Positions 46,354 through 55,494 of a stretch of DNA of 64,000 nt are shown piece after piece. The notes beneath the pieces are model-generated. The model saw only the letters and a program-made list of their open reading frames with translations, was not told the origin of the DNA and did no database searches. Position 1 is the first letter of the stretch. Each line of letters begins with the position of its first letter. This stretch comes from Novosphingobium mangrovisedimenti (GTDB lineage Bacteria > Pseudomonadota > Alphaproteobacteria > Sphingomonadales > Sphingomonadaceae), in contig NZ_JANZXA010000002.1 in assembly GCF_025153475.1 (NCBI RefSeq), positions 310,001 through 374,000 on the forward strand, written 5' to 3'. Both the position numbers and the translations under genes were made by a program.

Positions 46354-47564
46354 TTGAGCGATACAAGCAAGCTGGAAGACGTGGCACCGGGAACCCTGGT
46401 CGTGGGTGCCGGCCGACGCAAGGAATGGACCGGTCCGGTCGTCAATCCGCCGATCTGGCGCGCCAGCACCCATCTCTACGAAAGCACGGCCGCACTGGCC
46501 GAGGGCCCCCGCCGCAACGAGGATGGACACTTCTTCTACGGCCGCCGCGGAGCCCCCACGCAATGGGCGCTGAGCGACGCGCTGACCCAGCTCGAACCGG
46601 GCGCGGCGGGCACCGTGCTCTATCCCTCTGGCGTGGCCGCCATCGCCGGCGTCCTGCTCACGGTGCTGCGGCCCGGCGACGTCGTGCTGATCAGCGACAA
46701 TGCCTATGACCCCACCCGCACCATGGGGAGGGGCCTGCTCAGCGACTTCGGCATCGAGCCGCGCTTCTTCGACCCGCTCGACATTTCCGGTTACGAAGCC
46801 CTGTTCTGCGAGCGCACCCGCGCCGTGCTGCTCGAAGCGCCCGGCAGCCTTTCCATGGAAGTCTGCGACCTGCCCGAGCTTGCCCGCATCGCCCGCGCCC
46901 GGGGCGCGATCTCCGTTCTCGACAACACCTGGGCAGGGCCGCTGGGTTTTCACGCGCTCGAAAAGGGCATCGACATCACCCTGATGGCGCTTACCAAGCA
47001 TGTCGGCGGCCATTCGGACCTGATGATGGGAAGCGCCAGCGCCGGCGCGGAATTCTACACCCGGCTGCGTCAGCGCGCGCAGCAGCTCGGCACCGTGGTC
47101 TCGCCCGATGACGCCGCGCTGGCGCTTCGCGGCCTCAGGACCCTGCACCTGCGCCTGAAACAGGAAACCGAGAGCGCGCTGAAAATCGCCCAGTGGCTCT
47201 CGCAACGGGGGGAAGTGGCACAAGTGCTCTGCCCGATGCTGCCCGGCTCGCCCGGCCACGGGCTGTGGCAACGCGATTTCACCGGCGGCTGCGGGCTGTT
47301 CAGCTTCGTCTTCAAGGGCGGCGACGCGGCGGCGCGCAACCGGTTCGTCGATGCGCTCGAGCTGTTCGGCATCGGCTTTTCCTGGGGCGGCTACGAAAGT
47401 CTGGCGCTGCCGATCGATCCCGCGACCTACCGCAGTTGCATGGCCTGGCCTCCCGAACCATCCACCGACGAGAGCCGGTTCGGCGTGCGACTGGCGATCG
47501 GCCTCGAAGACGCAGACGACCTGATCGCCGATATCGAGCAGGCGCTCGCGGCCTGGAACGCGGG

Positions 47565-47568
<4 letters not shown>
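46354..47568 (+). CDS. metC: Cystathionine beta-lyase
   Basis: A 404-residue PLP-dependent trans-sulfuration enzyme cleaving cystathionine to homocysteine, pyruvate and ammonia. PLP-lysine is in L-T-K-H-V-G-G-H-S-D; the phosphate-site region Y-P-S-G-V-A-A and D-N-T-W-A-G-P-L are present. The start is TTG 46354 with CGGAGAA upstream. Its stop overlaps the MscS gene start (ATGA). Confidence 0.92.
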
Positions 47569-48632
<1,064 letters not shown>

Positions 48633-48722
48633 CGATCCCCGCCGGCGAACGCGGGATTACGTCAGGGCAAGCACGCAATCACCGGGCCACGACACCGACC
48701 CGATACACCGCCAATCCTGCGC

Positions 48723-48755
48723 ATAGGTTAGCAGATGGCAAATTTGCTAACCTAT
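48723..48755. repeat. 11-bp perfect inverted repeat with nested palindrome
   Basis: Arms ATAGGTTAGCA (48723-48733) and TGCTAACCTAT (48745-48755) flank 11 bases; a second palindrome, GCAAATTTGC (48738-48747), overlaps the inner edge. It lies in the 205-base gap between the MscS and thioesterase genes, 83 bases before the latter. There is no T-tract, so an operator is as likely as a terminator. Confidence 0.6.
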
Positions 48756-48837
48756 ATGGATATTTACGTCAGGATGGGCCAGGTTTCCGGTCACAAGCCG
48801 CTACCGCGGACGCTTTGGAGATGTTATTGACGTATAC

Positions 48838-49248
48838 GTGAACCACCCGAGTCCCCACCGCTTCCCCATCGGCATCGATCCCAGCGACATCGACTTCATG
48901 GGCCATGTCAACAATGCCAGCTACCTGAAATGGGTGCAGGCCGCCGTGCTCGATCACTGGCGCACGCTGGCTCCGGCGGATGCGGTATCCCGGCACTTGT
49001 GGGTCGCGCTCAAGCACGAGATCACGTACCGCAAGCCTGCCTTTCTGGAAGACGACGTGATCGCCACGGTCCTGTTGGAAAAGGTTCAGGGCGCGCGCGC
49101 CTTTTACGAAACCGTGATCCGGCGCGGCGAGGAAGTGCTGGCCGAAGTCAAGTCGAGCTGGTGCTGCATAGATGCCAGGACCATGCGCCCGGCGCGCCTT
49201 GCCCGCGACGTGATCCAGAAGTTCTTCCCGACCGACGAGAGCGAATAG
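48838..49248 (+). CDS. Acyl-CoA thioesterase (4-hydroxybenzoyl-CoA thioesterase type)
   Basis: A 136-residue hot-dog fold protein. The active-site motif D-I-D-F-M-G-H-V-N-N-A-S-Y is typical of the YbgC/4HBT branch, with the first Asp as catalytic residue. It hydrolyses acyl-CoA thioesters; chain preference is unknown. The GTG 48838 start lacks a clear ribosome site (GGAG is 17 bases off), so the N-terminus is uncertain. Confidence 0.85.
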   Translation: MNHPSPHRFPIGIDPSDIDFMGHVNNASYLKWVQAAVLDHWRTLAPADAVSRHLWVALKHEITYRKPAFLEDDVIATVLLEKVQGARAFYETVIRRGEEVLAEVKSSWCCIDARTMRPARLARDVIQKFFPTDESE

Positions 49249-49296
49249 ACACGGCCGCTTCGGAGACAGCGGCTGGAAATCCGCCGTTCCGCCCCC

Positions 49297-50199
49297 TCAG
49301 TGCCGGACAGGCCGCCCTGCCTTTTCCATTTCCAGCCGATTGCGCCCCTTCGCCTTGGCGACGAACAGCGCCATCTCGGCCCGCTCTATGGTGGAATCGA
49401 GGCTGACGCCGATGCTGGCCACGCTGGCGCTGGCAGTGATCGCGAAGCGGCTCTCGCCCACTTTCTGGCGCAGTTCGGCCAGAGTGGTAATCACGCGACT
49501 GCAGATCGCCTCCGCCTCTGCCGACGTGGTGCGCGGCAGAAGAACCGCAAAGCGCTCCGAACCGATGCGCGAGATGATGTCTTCGGAACGCAGCATCTCG
49601 CGCAGCAGGTCGGCAAAGACGATCAGGACCTCGTCGCCCCTGTGCTGGCCGTACTGCATGTTTATGGTGCGGAAGAAGTCGATGCTGAACAGGGCCAGGC
49701 ACCCGTCCATCTCCTTCTCGATCATGTGCTCGAGCATCGAGATGAAGGCCGCGCGGTTGGTCAGCTTGGTCAGCGGGTCGGTATAAGTCGCGGCAAACAG
49801 CTGCTGCTCGAGTTCGCGCCGCTCATCGATGCTGCGCATGATCGAGAGACCGCCGTAGGTCTTGCCGCTCTCGTCCTTGAGGGCCTGGGTCTGGATCTCG
49901 AACCAGCGCCGCCGATTGTCGGTCGTGACGGCGGGGAACTCCACCCAGCGCCGCGGTCCGGCGCCGGCCAGGGCATCGCGGTAGGCCCGCTGTACCGCCT
50001 CGCGTCCCTCGGGTGCGACATAGTCCAGCAGATGCGTTCGGGCGAGCACATCGGGCGTGCGAAAACCAAGCTTTTCCAAGGCCGGAGAGGCATGGACGAC
50101 ATTGCCCTCCAGATCCGACTTGAGGATGATGTCGGACGTGCTCTCCGCCAGCAGCCCGTAGAGAGCCGAACTTTCCTGAACTGTCAGATTCATGCCCAT
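49297..50199 (-). CDS. PAS-GGDEF protein with degenerate GGDEF site
   Basis: A 300-residue protein: a PAS domain (about 10-125, including D-L-E-G-N-V-V-H-A-S-P-A and a PAC-like end), then a GGDEF fold (about 135-290). The signature loop that should read GG(D/E)EF is G213-S-E-R-F217, so the catalytic acidic residue is displaced and diguanylate cyclase activity is doubtful. The substrate-site I-D-F-F-R-T-I-N replaces the usual D-x-D-x-F-K-x-I-N-D. It may bind c-di-GMP, GTP or a partner. The start is uncertain (ATG 50199, ATG 50193 or TTG 50244). Confidence 0.82.
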   Translation of the reverse strand: MGMNLTVQESSALYGLLAESTSDIILKSDLEGNVVHASPALEKLGFRTPDVLARTHLLDYVAPEGREAVQRAYRDALAGAGPRRWVEFPAVTTDNRRRWFEIQTQALKDESGKTYGGLSIMRSIDERRELEQQLFAATYTDPLTKLTNRAAFISMLEHMIEKEMDGCLALFSIDFFRTINMQYGQHRGDEVLIVFADLLREMLRSEDIISRIGSERFAVLLPRTTSAEAEAICSRVITTLAELRQKVGESRFAITASASVASIGVSLDSTIERAEMALFVAKAKGRNRLEMEKAGRPVRH

Positions 50200-50357
50200 G
50201 CCGGTGACGTCCCGAACTCCAGAAATCGACACGAGCCGGTGCAAGCCGAACCGTACGCGCCGATTGAAACACCCGGTGCGCCATCACGCATGACGGCAGG
50301 CCGGAAAAATGCCCCACACCAACTCATGCACTGCAAACCGCAAGGATGTCTGTTACC

Positions 50358-50369
50358 CCGTTATATAAC
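50358..50369. promoter_or_regulatory. 12-bp perfect palindrome in an AT-rich promoter gap
   Basis: CGTTATATAACG is a perfect palindrome in the 318-base gap between the PAS-GGDEF start and the PilZ-XRE stop. It is followed by an AT-rich stretch (50370-50410). It could be an operator for the minus-strand PAS-GGDEF gene. No gene is seen in 50200-50517. Confidence 0.4.
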
Positions 50370-50517
50370 GAAACTTATTTTTCCTTTGTTATTCAAATAT
50401 TTACCACTTCGTTCAGGATTCGGGAAGCTGGAAATTCCGGCGGACGCCCACTTAGCCTTTCCGGTCAGACGAACAGTCCGCGCAAAGCGCCCCGCACAGC
50501 CGTCCGCAAAGTCCCGC

Positions 50518-51198
50518 CTAGAGTTCGATCATGATCCTGATCTTGTCGGGCGTCGTCTCGACAACGGCGGCGATCTGGTCGCGGCAGCGCGCGATTAGAT
50601 CGGGCAGCCCCGGCACGGTACGGCTCGGGCGCAGTTCGGCAACGGTCACCTCGAGGGCTTCGGCGATGGCCTCCAGCCGATCCTCGATCGGACGCGCCCG
50701 GCCCTGTTCCCAGGCCCAGACCGTCGGCTTGCTGACACCGAGCCGGGTGGCCAGTTCGCCCTGGGTAAAGCCCCGCAGCTTGCGCAGACGATGCAGCCGC
50801 TCGCCAAGGCTTTCGCCCCCGATCGCGGCAGGCCCGGCAGGAATGGGTGCGGGACCGATCCCGGCTTCGTTCTGGACGGCACTGCGCAGTTGCGCGGCAC
50901 TGAGCGCCGCCGGCGAGAGAGGAGCATCGAATGCACAGCCATAGAGCCGGCCGCTGGCCCAGACGATCCGCGCGCGAACAGTACCCGCCTCCGGAAGGTG
51001 CAGATCGATGCTCTCGCCGATCTCCAGTTCTTCGTGCGTTTCGAGCAGAAGGCCGGTTTCCGAGACGTTGTGCACGAGCACGCGCGTCGCATGTCCCGTT
51101 TCCAGTGCCCCTTGCGTTTCGAGCAGCAGCCTGCGCCGCTGCGCCCGGGGTTGGGCCTCGGTGCCCTTGGATTCTTCGAAATGCGCCGGAATCGGCAT
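50518..51198 (-). CDS. PilZ-XRE fusion regulator
   Basis: A 226-residue protein. The N-terminal PilZ-like domain has an Arg cluster (R21-R-R23) and N44-V-S46-E-T-G49, matching the RxxxR and (D/N)xSxxG c-di-GMP-binding motifs. Residues ~133-190 are an XRE helix-turn-helix (T-Q-G-E-L-A-T-R-L-G-V-S-K-P-T-V). The last ~25 residues are a short helix. It could be a transcription factor that reads c-di-GMP directly; binding competence is not proven by the motifs. It is divergent from the SUMT gene. Confidence 0.85.
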   Translation of the reverse strand: MPIPAHFEESKGTEAQPRAQRRRLLLETQGALETGHATRVLVHNVSETGLLLETHEELEIGESIDLHLPEAGTVRARIVWASGRLYGCAFDAPLSPAALSAAQLRSAVQNEAGIGPAPIPAGPAAIGGESLGERLHRLRKLRGFTQGELATRLGVSKPTVWAWEQGRARPIEDRLEAIAEALEVTVAELRPSRTVPGLPDLIARCRDQIAAVVETTPDKIRIMIEL

Positions 51199-51248
51199 GA
51201 TTCTGTCTCCTGAGGAGGCATGAATCGTCAGGCCGCCGAGTTAAGATT

Positions 51249-51262
51249 CGGTTAGCGAACCG
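51249..51262. promoter_or_regulatory. Short inverted repeat between PilZ-XRE and SUMT genes
   Basis: CGGTT-AGCG-AACCG (5-bp arms, 4-base spacer), flanked on both sides by GTTAA/GTTAAG, lies in the divergent promoter gap 51199-51363. It could bind a regulator of sulfate assimilation or the XRE protein itself. Confidence 0.35.
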
Positions 51263-51363
51263 GTTAAGCCCGTCCGCATCGCACGGGGCGCTAAAGCTCC
51301 CCTTATCCCCGGCAAAGCCATTCTGGTTGGCACTGCAAGGCATTCACAGCCATTTCCCCATGC

Positions 51364-52167
51364 ATGAAAGCGAATCTCGACCTTACCGGCCGTGCCGCCC
51401 CCGTTGGCACGGTTCACCTTGTCGGGGCAGGCCCGGGCGATCCCGACCTGCTTACCCTGCGCGCGGCGCGGCTGGTGATGAACGCGGGCCTGATCGTGCA
51501 CGACGGCCTCGTCGATCCCGCGATTCTCGCCATGGCGCGCCCGGGCGCGCGCATGGTCTCGGTCGCCAAGAGCCGCTCGCGCCACACGATGAAACAGGAT
51601 GCGATCAACGCGCTGCTGGTCCGCGAGGCGCTGGCCGGCCACGATGTCGTGCGCCTCAAGGGCGGCGATCCCTTCGTGTTCGGACGCGGCGGCGAAGAGG
51701 CCGAGGCCTGTCGCGCCGCCGGCGTTCCCGTCGAGGTCGTGCCTGGCATTTCCTCGGCACTGGGCGCCGCGGCGGCCGCGCAAATCCCGCTGACCCACCG
51801 CGACCATGCCTCGATCGTCTCGTTCGTCGCCGGCCAGTGCAAAGGCCTGACCGATCAGGACTGGTCCGGTCTTGCGGGCAAGGGACGCACTCTGGTGATC
51901 TTCATGGGCCTCGCCACCGCAGCGCAGATTTCGGAAAAGTTGATCGCCGATGGGCTGACGCCCGACGTCCCCGTCGCCGTGATCGAGAAGGCGACCCGTT
52001 CCGACATGCGCGTGCTGCGCAGCCCGCTCGCCGGCCTTGCCGATCTCGTCGAAGGCGAGAAGGTGCAGAGCCCCGCGCTGATCGTCATCGGCCATGTCGC
52101 CGCACAACCCGACAACACCATTCGCGAAATGGCGCTGGAAACCGGCGCGCTGGAGGCAATACAGTGA
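51364..52167 (+). CDS. cobA: Uroporphyrinogen-III C-methyltransferase (SUMT)
   Basis: A 267-residue SAM-dependent enzyme that makes precorrin-2 for sirohaem. Motifs: V-G-A-G-P-G-D-P-D-L-L-T near the start, V-R-L-K-G-G-D-P-F-V-F-G-R-G, and V-V-P-G-I-S-S. The oxidase/ferrochelatase half of CysG is absent, so other enzymes must finish sirohaem. It leads the sulfite reductase operon, fitting cofactor supply. The stop overlaps the next GTG (GTGA). Confidence 0.95.
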   Translation: MKANLDLTGRAAPVGTVHLVGAGPGDPDLLTLRAARLVMNAGLIVHDGLVDPAILAMARPGARMVSVAKSRSRHTMKQDAINALLVREALAGHDVVRLKGGDPFVFGRGGEEAEACRAAGVPVEVVPGISSALGAAAAAQIPLTHRDHASIVSFVAGQCKGLTDQDWSGLAGKGRTLVIFMGLATAAQISEKLIADGLTPDVPVAVIEKATRSDMRVLRSPLAGLADLVEGEKVQSPALIVIGHVAAQPDNTIREMALETGALEAIQ

Positions 52168-52460
52168 AGATCCTGACCGGCAACGACCTCAAGACCGGAG
52201 CGGTCATCTGGTGGACCGGCGTGGGCTGGTCGCTCGACGTCGACAATGCCGCCGACGTCGGCGAGCACGGCGCCGCCGTGATCGCCCGCGAGGAAGGCGC
52301 GCAGAACGTCTTCGCCGCCTATGTCATCGATGGCGAGAAGACCGCGGAAGGCGTGCGCCCCGCCCATATCAAGGACCGCATCCGCGCGCTCGGCCCGACC
52401 GTGCGCCCCGATCTGACGCGTAAGGCCTCCGACCCCGAAGCCGTGAACTGGGTGATCTGA
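52164..52460 (+). CDS. DUF2849 protein of the sulfite reductase operon
   Basis: A 98-residue protein starting at a GTG that overlaps the SUMT stop. The beta-rich first half (G-A-V-I-W-W-T-G-V-G-W-S) is typical of DUF2849, which in alphaproteobacteria sits beside cysI. Its stop shares one base with the cysI ATG. It may help electron delivery or assembly of the reductase; no function is proven. Confidence 0.88.
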   Translation: MKILTGNDLKTGAVIWWTGVGWSLDVDNAADVGEHGAAVIAREEGAQNVFAAYVIDGEKTAEGVRPAHIKDRIRALGPTVRPDLTRKASDPEAVNWVI

Positions 52461-54109
52461 TGTACAAGTACGATGAATACGACCAGCAGATGGTCGACAC
52501 GCGCGTCGCGGAATTCCGCGACCAGGTCCGCCGCCGCCTCGCCGGTGACCTGACCGAGGAACAGTTCCGCCCGCTGCGCCTGCAGAACGGCCTCTACCTG
52601 CAGCTGCACGCCTACATGCTGCGCGTCGCGGTGCCCTATGGCACGCTGAACTCGGCGCAGATGAAGGTGCTGGGCGACATCGCGGACAAGTACGACCGCG
52701 GCTACGGCCACTTCACCACCCGCCAGAACATCCAGTACAACTGGATCAAGCTGGAGGACACGCCCGACATCCTCGCCGATCTGGCGAAGGTGGAAATGCA
52801 TGCGATCCAGACCAGCGGCAACTGCATCCGCAACATCAGCTCCGACCAGTTCGCGGGCGCCGCGGCGGACGAACTGATCGATCCGCGCCCTTATGCCGAA
52901 CTGCTGCGCCAGTGGTCGAGCTTCCACCCGGAATTCCTGACACTGCCGCGCAAGTTCAAGATCGCGGTCATCGCCAGCGACACCGACCGCGCGGCGATGC
53001 GCCTGCACGACATCGGCATCAAGATGGTGAAGAATGCGAATCCTGAAAATGGGGGAGGCGAGATCGGCGCCCAGTTCTATGCCGGTGGCGGCATGGGCCG
53101 CACCCCGATGATCGGCCCGATGATCCGCGAATTCGTGCCACTGGACCAGCTCATCACCTATTCGGAAGCCTGCCTGCGCGTCTACAACCGCTATGGCCGC
53201 CGCGACAACAAGTACAAGGCGCGCATCAAGATCCTCGTTCACGAACTGGGCAGGGACGAATACGTGCGCCAGGTCGAGGAAGAGTTCCGGCACCTGCTTA
53301 CGCAGGGCATCGAACCGCCGCTGGCCGAACTGGAGCGCATCAAGCCCTATTTCGCCGACCCGGCCTTCGAAACCAGTCTGTCCGACGATCTCGATCTTTC
53401 CGATCCCGACTTCCGCCTGTGGGTGGAGCGCAACACGCACGCCCACAAGCAGTCCGGCTACGTCATCGCCACTGTCTCGCTGAAGCCCGTCGGCGGCATT
53501 CCGGGTGATGCCAGCGCGGACCAGATCCGGCTGATGGCGCAGCTGGCCAAGGATTACAGCTTCGACGAGCTGCGCGTCACCCACGCCCAGAACATCGTCT
53601 TCCCGCACGTGAAGAAGGCCGATCTCTACACGCTGTGGCAGAAGCTGGACGACGCAGCGCTGTCGACGGCCAACCTCGACACCGTTGGCGACATCATCGC
53701 CTGCCCCGGCCTCGACTATTGCAGCCTCGCCAATGCCCGTTCGATCCCGGTCGCGCAGAAGATCTCGCAGCGTTTCGGTTCGCCCGAGAAGCAGGCCGAA
53801 ATCGGCGAGCTGAAGCTCAAGATCTCGGGGTGCATCAACGCCTGCGGCCACCACCACGCGGGCCACATCGGCATCCTTGGCGTCGACCGCAAGGGCGTGG
53901 AGAACTACCAGCTCCTGCTCGGCGGGAGCGAGGGCGCGGACACCTCGCTCGGCAAGATCACCGGGCCGGGCTTCGACGAAGACGGCATCGTCGATGCCGT
54001 GGAGAAGGCCACCCAGGTCTATCTGTCCAAGAAGCAGGATGGGGAGCGCTTCCTCGACACCTACCGCCGTATCGGCATGGATCCGTTCAAGGAGGCTATC
54101 TATGGTTGA
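52460..54109 (+). CDS. cysI: Assimilatory sulfite (nitrite/sulfite) reductase haemoprotein
   Basis: A 549-residue sirohaem/[4Fe-4S] enzyme reducing sulfite to sulfide. Cluster ligands are C415-x5-C421 and C458-x3-C462. The sirohaem Arg/Lys-rich substrate pocket residues such as Q-T-S-G-N-C-I-R-N are present. No cysJ flavoprotein lies near, so the electron donor is probably ferredoxin or an unlinked partner. It overlaps the following gene by 8 bases. Confidence 0.94.
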   Translation: MYKYDEYDQQMVDTRVAEFRDQVRRRLAGDLTEEQFRPLRLQNGLYLQLHAYMLRVAVPYGTLNSAQMKVLGDIADKYDRGYGHFTTRQNIQYNWIKLEDTPDILADLAKVEMHAIQTSGNCIRNISSDQFAGAAADELIDPRPYAELLRQWSSFHPEFLTLPRKFKIAVIASDTDRAAMRLHDIGIKMVKNANPENGGGEIGAQFYAGGGMGRTPMIGPMIREFVPLDQLITYSEACLRVYNRYGRRDNKYKARIKILVHELGRDEYVRQVEEEFRHLLTQGIEPPLAELERIKPYFADPAFETSLSDDLDLSDPDFRLWVERNTHAHKQSGYVIATVSLKPVGGIPGDASADQIRLMAQLAKDYSFDELRVTHAQNIVFPHVKKADLYTLWQKLDDAALSTANLDTVGDIIACPGLDYCSLANARSIPVAQKISQRFGSPEKQAEIGELKLKISGCINACGHHHAGHIGILGVDRKGVENYQLLLGGSEGADTSLGKITGPGFDEDGIVDAVEKATQVYLSKKQDGERFLDTYRRIGMDPFKEAIYG

Positions 54110-54533
54110 CGTCCAGTTCCGGTTCCGTGACGACGAGGCGGTCAACGATTCCGCCGTCACCGTCGGCGCCTTCACCGAGCAGACCAATGCCACGGCGGTG
54201 CGGATCGAACCGGGCGACGATGCCCGCGATCTGATCCCCTTTCTGGAGCGCCTGCGCCTGATCGAGGTGAATTTCCCCGCCTGGACCGACGGGCGCGGCT
54301 ATTCCTCCGCCCGCGTCCTGCGCGAGGCAGGCTTTACCGGCGAGATCCGCGCCGTGGGCGACGTGGTGATCGACATGCTGAGTCACCTCAAGCGCTGCGG
54401 CTTCGACGCGTTCGCGCCGGACAAGCCGCTCAACCCTGTCGATGCGCAGAACGCGTTCGACCGGTGGGACAATGTCTATCAGGCGACTGCCGACGGCCGC
54501 CGCCCGATCTGGGCGCTGCGGCACACGGCCTGA
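54102..54533 (+). CDS. DUF934 protein of the sulfate assimilation operon
   Basis: A 143-residue protein with AAGGAGG before ATG 54102. The conserved core F-P-A-W-T-D-G-R-G-Y-S-S-A-R-V-L-R matches DUF934 (CysX-like in some annotations), always near cysI in proteobacteria. It overlaps the cysI end by 8 bases, so coupling is likely. Its role is thought to support sulfite reductase. Confidence 0.92.
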   Translation: MVDVQFRFRDDEAVNDSAVTVGAFTEQTNATAVRIEPGDDARDLIPFLERLRLIEVNFPAWTDGRGYSSARVLREAGFTGEIRAVGDVVIDMLSHLKRCGFDAFAPDKPLNPVDAQNAFDRWDNVYQATADGRRPIWALRHTA

Positions 54534-54552
54534 AGCCCGTGACAACAACCCA

Positions 54553-54648
54553 TCGTCATGGCGAGGAGGCGAAGCCGACGAAGCAATCCAGAGCGAGCGT
54601 GAACCTCACCTGGATTGCCGCGCGACCTGTGGTCGCTCGCAATGACGA
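54553..54648. repeat. REP-like palindromic intergenic element
   Basis: Imperfect outer arms (TCGTCATGGCGAGG against CGCTCGCAATGACGA) and perfect inner arms GCAATCCAG (54583-54591) and CTGGATTGC (54610-54618) form a long hairpin in the gap between the DUF934 gene and cysH. The wording is typical of dispersed 'GTCATTGCGAG...CAATCCAG' repeats in sphingomonads. Only one copy is in this window. Confidence 0.65.
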
Positions 54649-54690
54649 AGAGTTGGCGACTTTTGAGGGGTACACCCAAGGATTACCGAG

Positions 54691-55488
54691 ATGAACGAAG
54701 CGACACGCATCCGCGACCGCATCGACACCGGCCCTCGCTTTGCCGAGGCCGATGCCGTGCGCCTCAACCGCCTGTTCCGCGGCACCGATACGACAGAAAT
54801 GCTCGAGACGATGCTCAAGGAACGCATGGCGGGCGATGTCGCCATCGTGTCGAGCTTCGGCGCAGAGAGCGCGGTGCTGCTGCATCTCGTCAGCCAGGTC
54901 GATCCCACAGTGCCCGTGCTGTTCCTCGAAACCGGCAAGCATTTCCCGGAAACGCTGGCCTACCGCGACCAGCTCGTCGAACGCCTGGGCCTGAAGGACC
55001 TTCGCGACCTCGCCGCGGATCCCGGAGAACTGGCGAAGAAGGACGAAACCGGCCTGCGCTGGTCCTACGACCCGGACGGCTGCTGCGAGATCCGCAAGGT
55101 CAAGCCGCTGGCCAAGGCCCTGCTCGGCTTCGACGCCTCGATCACCGGGCGCAAGGCCTTCCAGGCCTCGACCCGCGCCACCCTGCCCCGCTTCGAGATC
55201 GACACGACCGACGAACAGGGCCGCCTCAAGATCAACCCGCTGATCGACTGGTCCGCCGAACGGCTTGCCGCCTATATCGAGGAGCACGACCTGCCTCCCC
55301 ACCCGCTGGTGGCCGAAGGCTATCCCTCGATCGGCTGCATGCCCTGCACCAGCAAGGTCGCGCCGGGCGAAGATCCCCGCTCGGGCCGCTGGCGCGGCTG
55401 GGACAAGACCGAATGCGGCATCCACGTGCCGGGACAGGGCGACGGCGGTTCGAGCGAACTGCCGCCGGGCTTCGATCCGGTATTCTGA
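54691..55488 (+). CDS. cysH: Phosphoadenylyl/adenylyl-sulfate reductase
   Basis: A 265-residue enzyme reducing APS (or PAPS) to sulfite with thioredoxin. The [4Fe-4S] cysteines C131-C132 and C216-x2-C219 mark the APS-reducing bacterial type. C242 in the E-C-G-I-H tail motif is the catalytic Cys. It is the last gene of the sulfate operon, separated from the DUF934 gene by a REP-like element. Confidence 0.94.
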   Translation: MNEATRIRDRIDTGPRFAEADAVRLNRLFRGTDTTEMLETMLKERMAGDVAIVSSFGAESAVLLHLVSQVDPTVPVLFLETGKHFPETLAYRDQLVERLGLKDLRDLAADPGELAKKDETGLRWSYDPDGCCEIRKVKPLAKALLGFDASITGRKAFQASTRATLPRFEIDTTDEQGRLKINPLIDWSAERLAAYIEEHDLPPHPLVAEGYPSIGCMPCTSKVAPGEDPRSGRWRGWDKTECGIHVPGQGDGGSSELPPGFDPVF

Positions 55489-55494
55489 GGCCGT

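Noticed and set aside
48832..48837. A GTATAC core just before the thioesterase GTG.
   Set aside because: It lacks the flanking TTAT of the sugar-acid locus, lies 9 kb away beside an unrelated gene, and a GTATAC 6-mer is expected a few times by chance in 64 kb.
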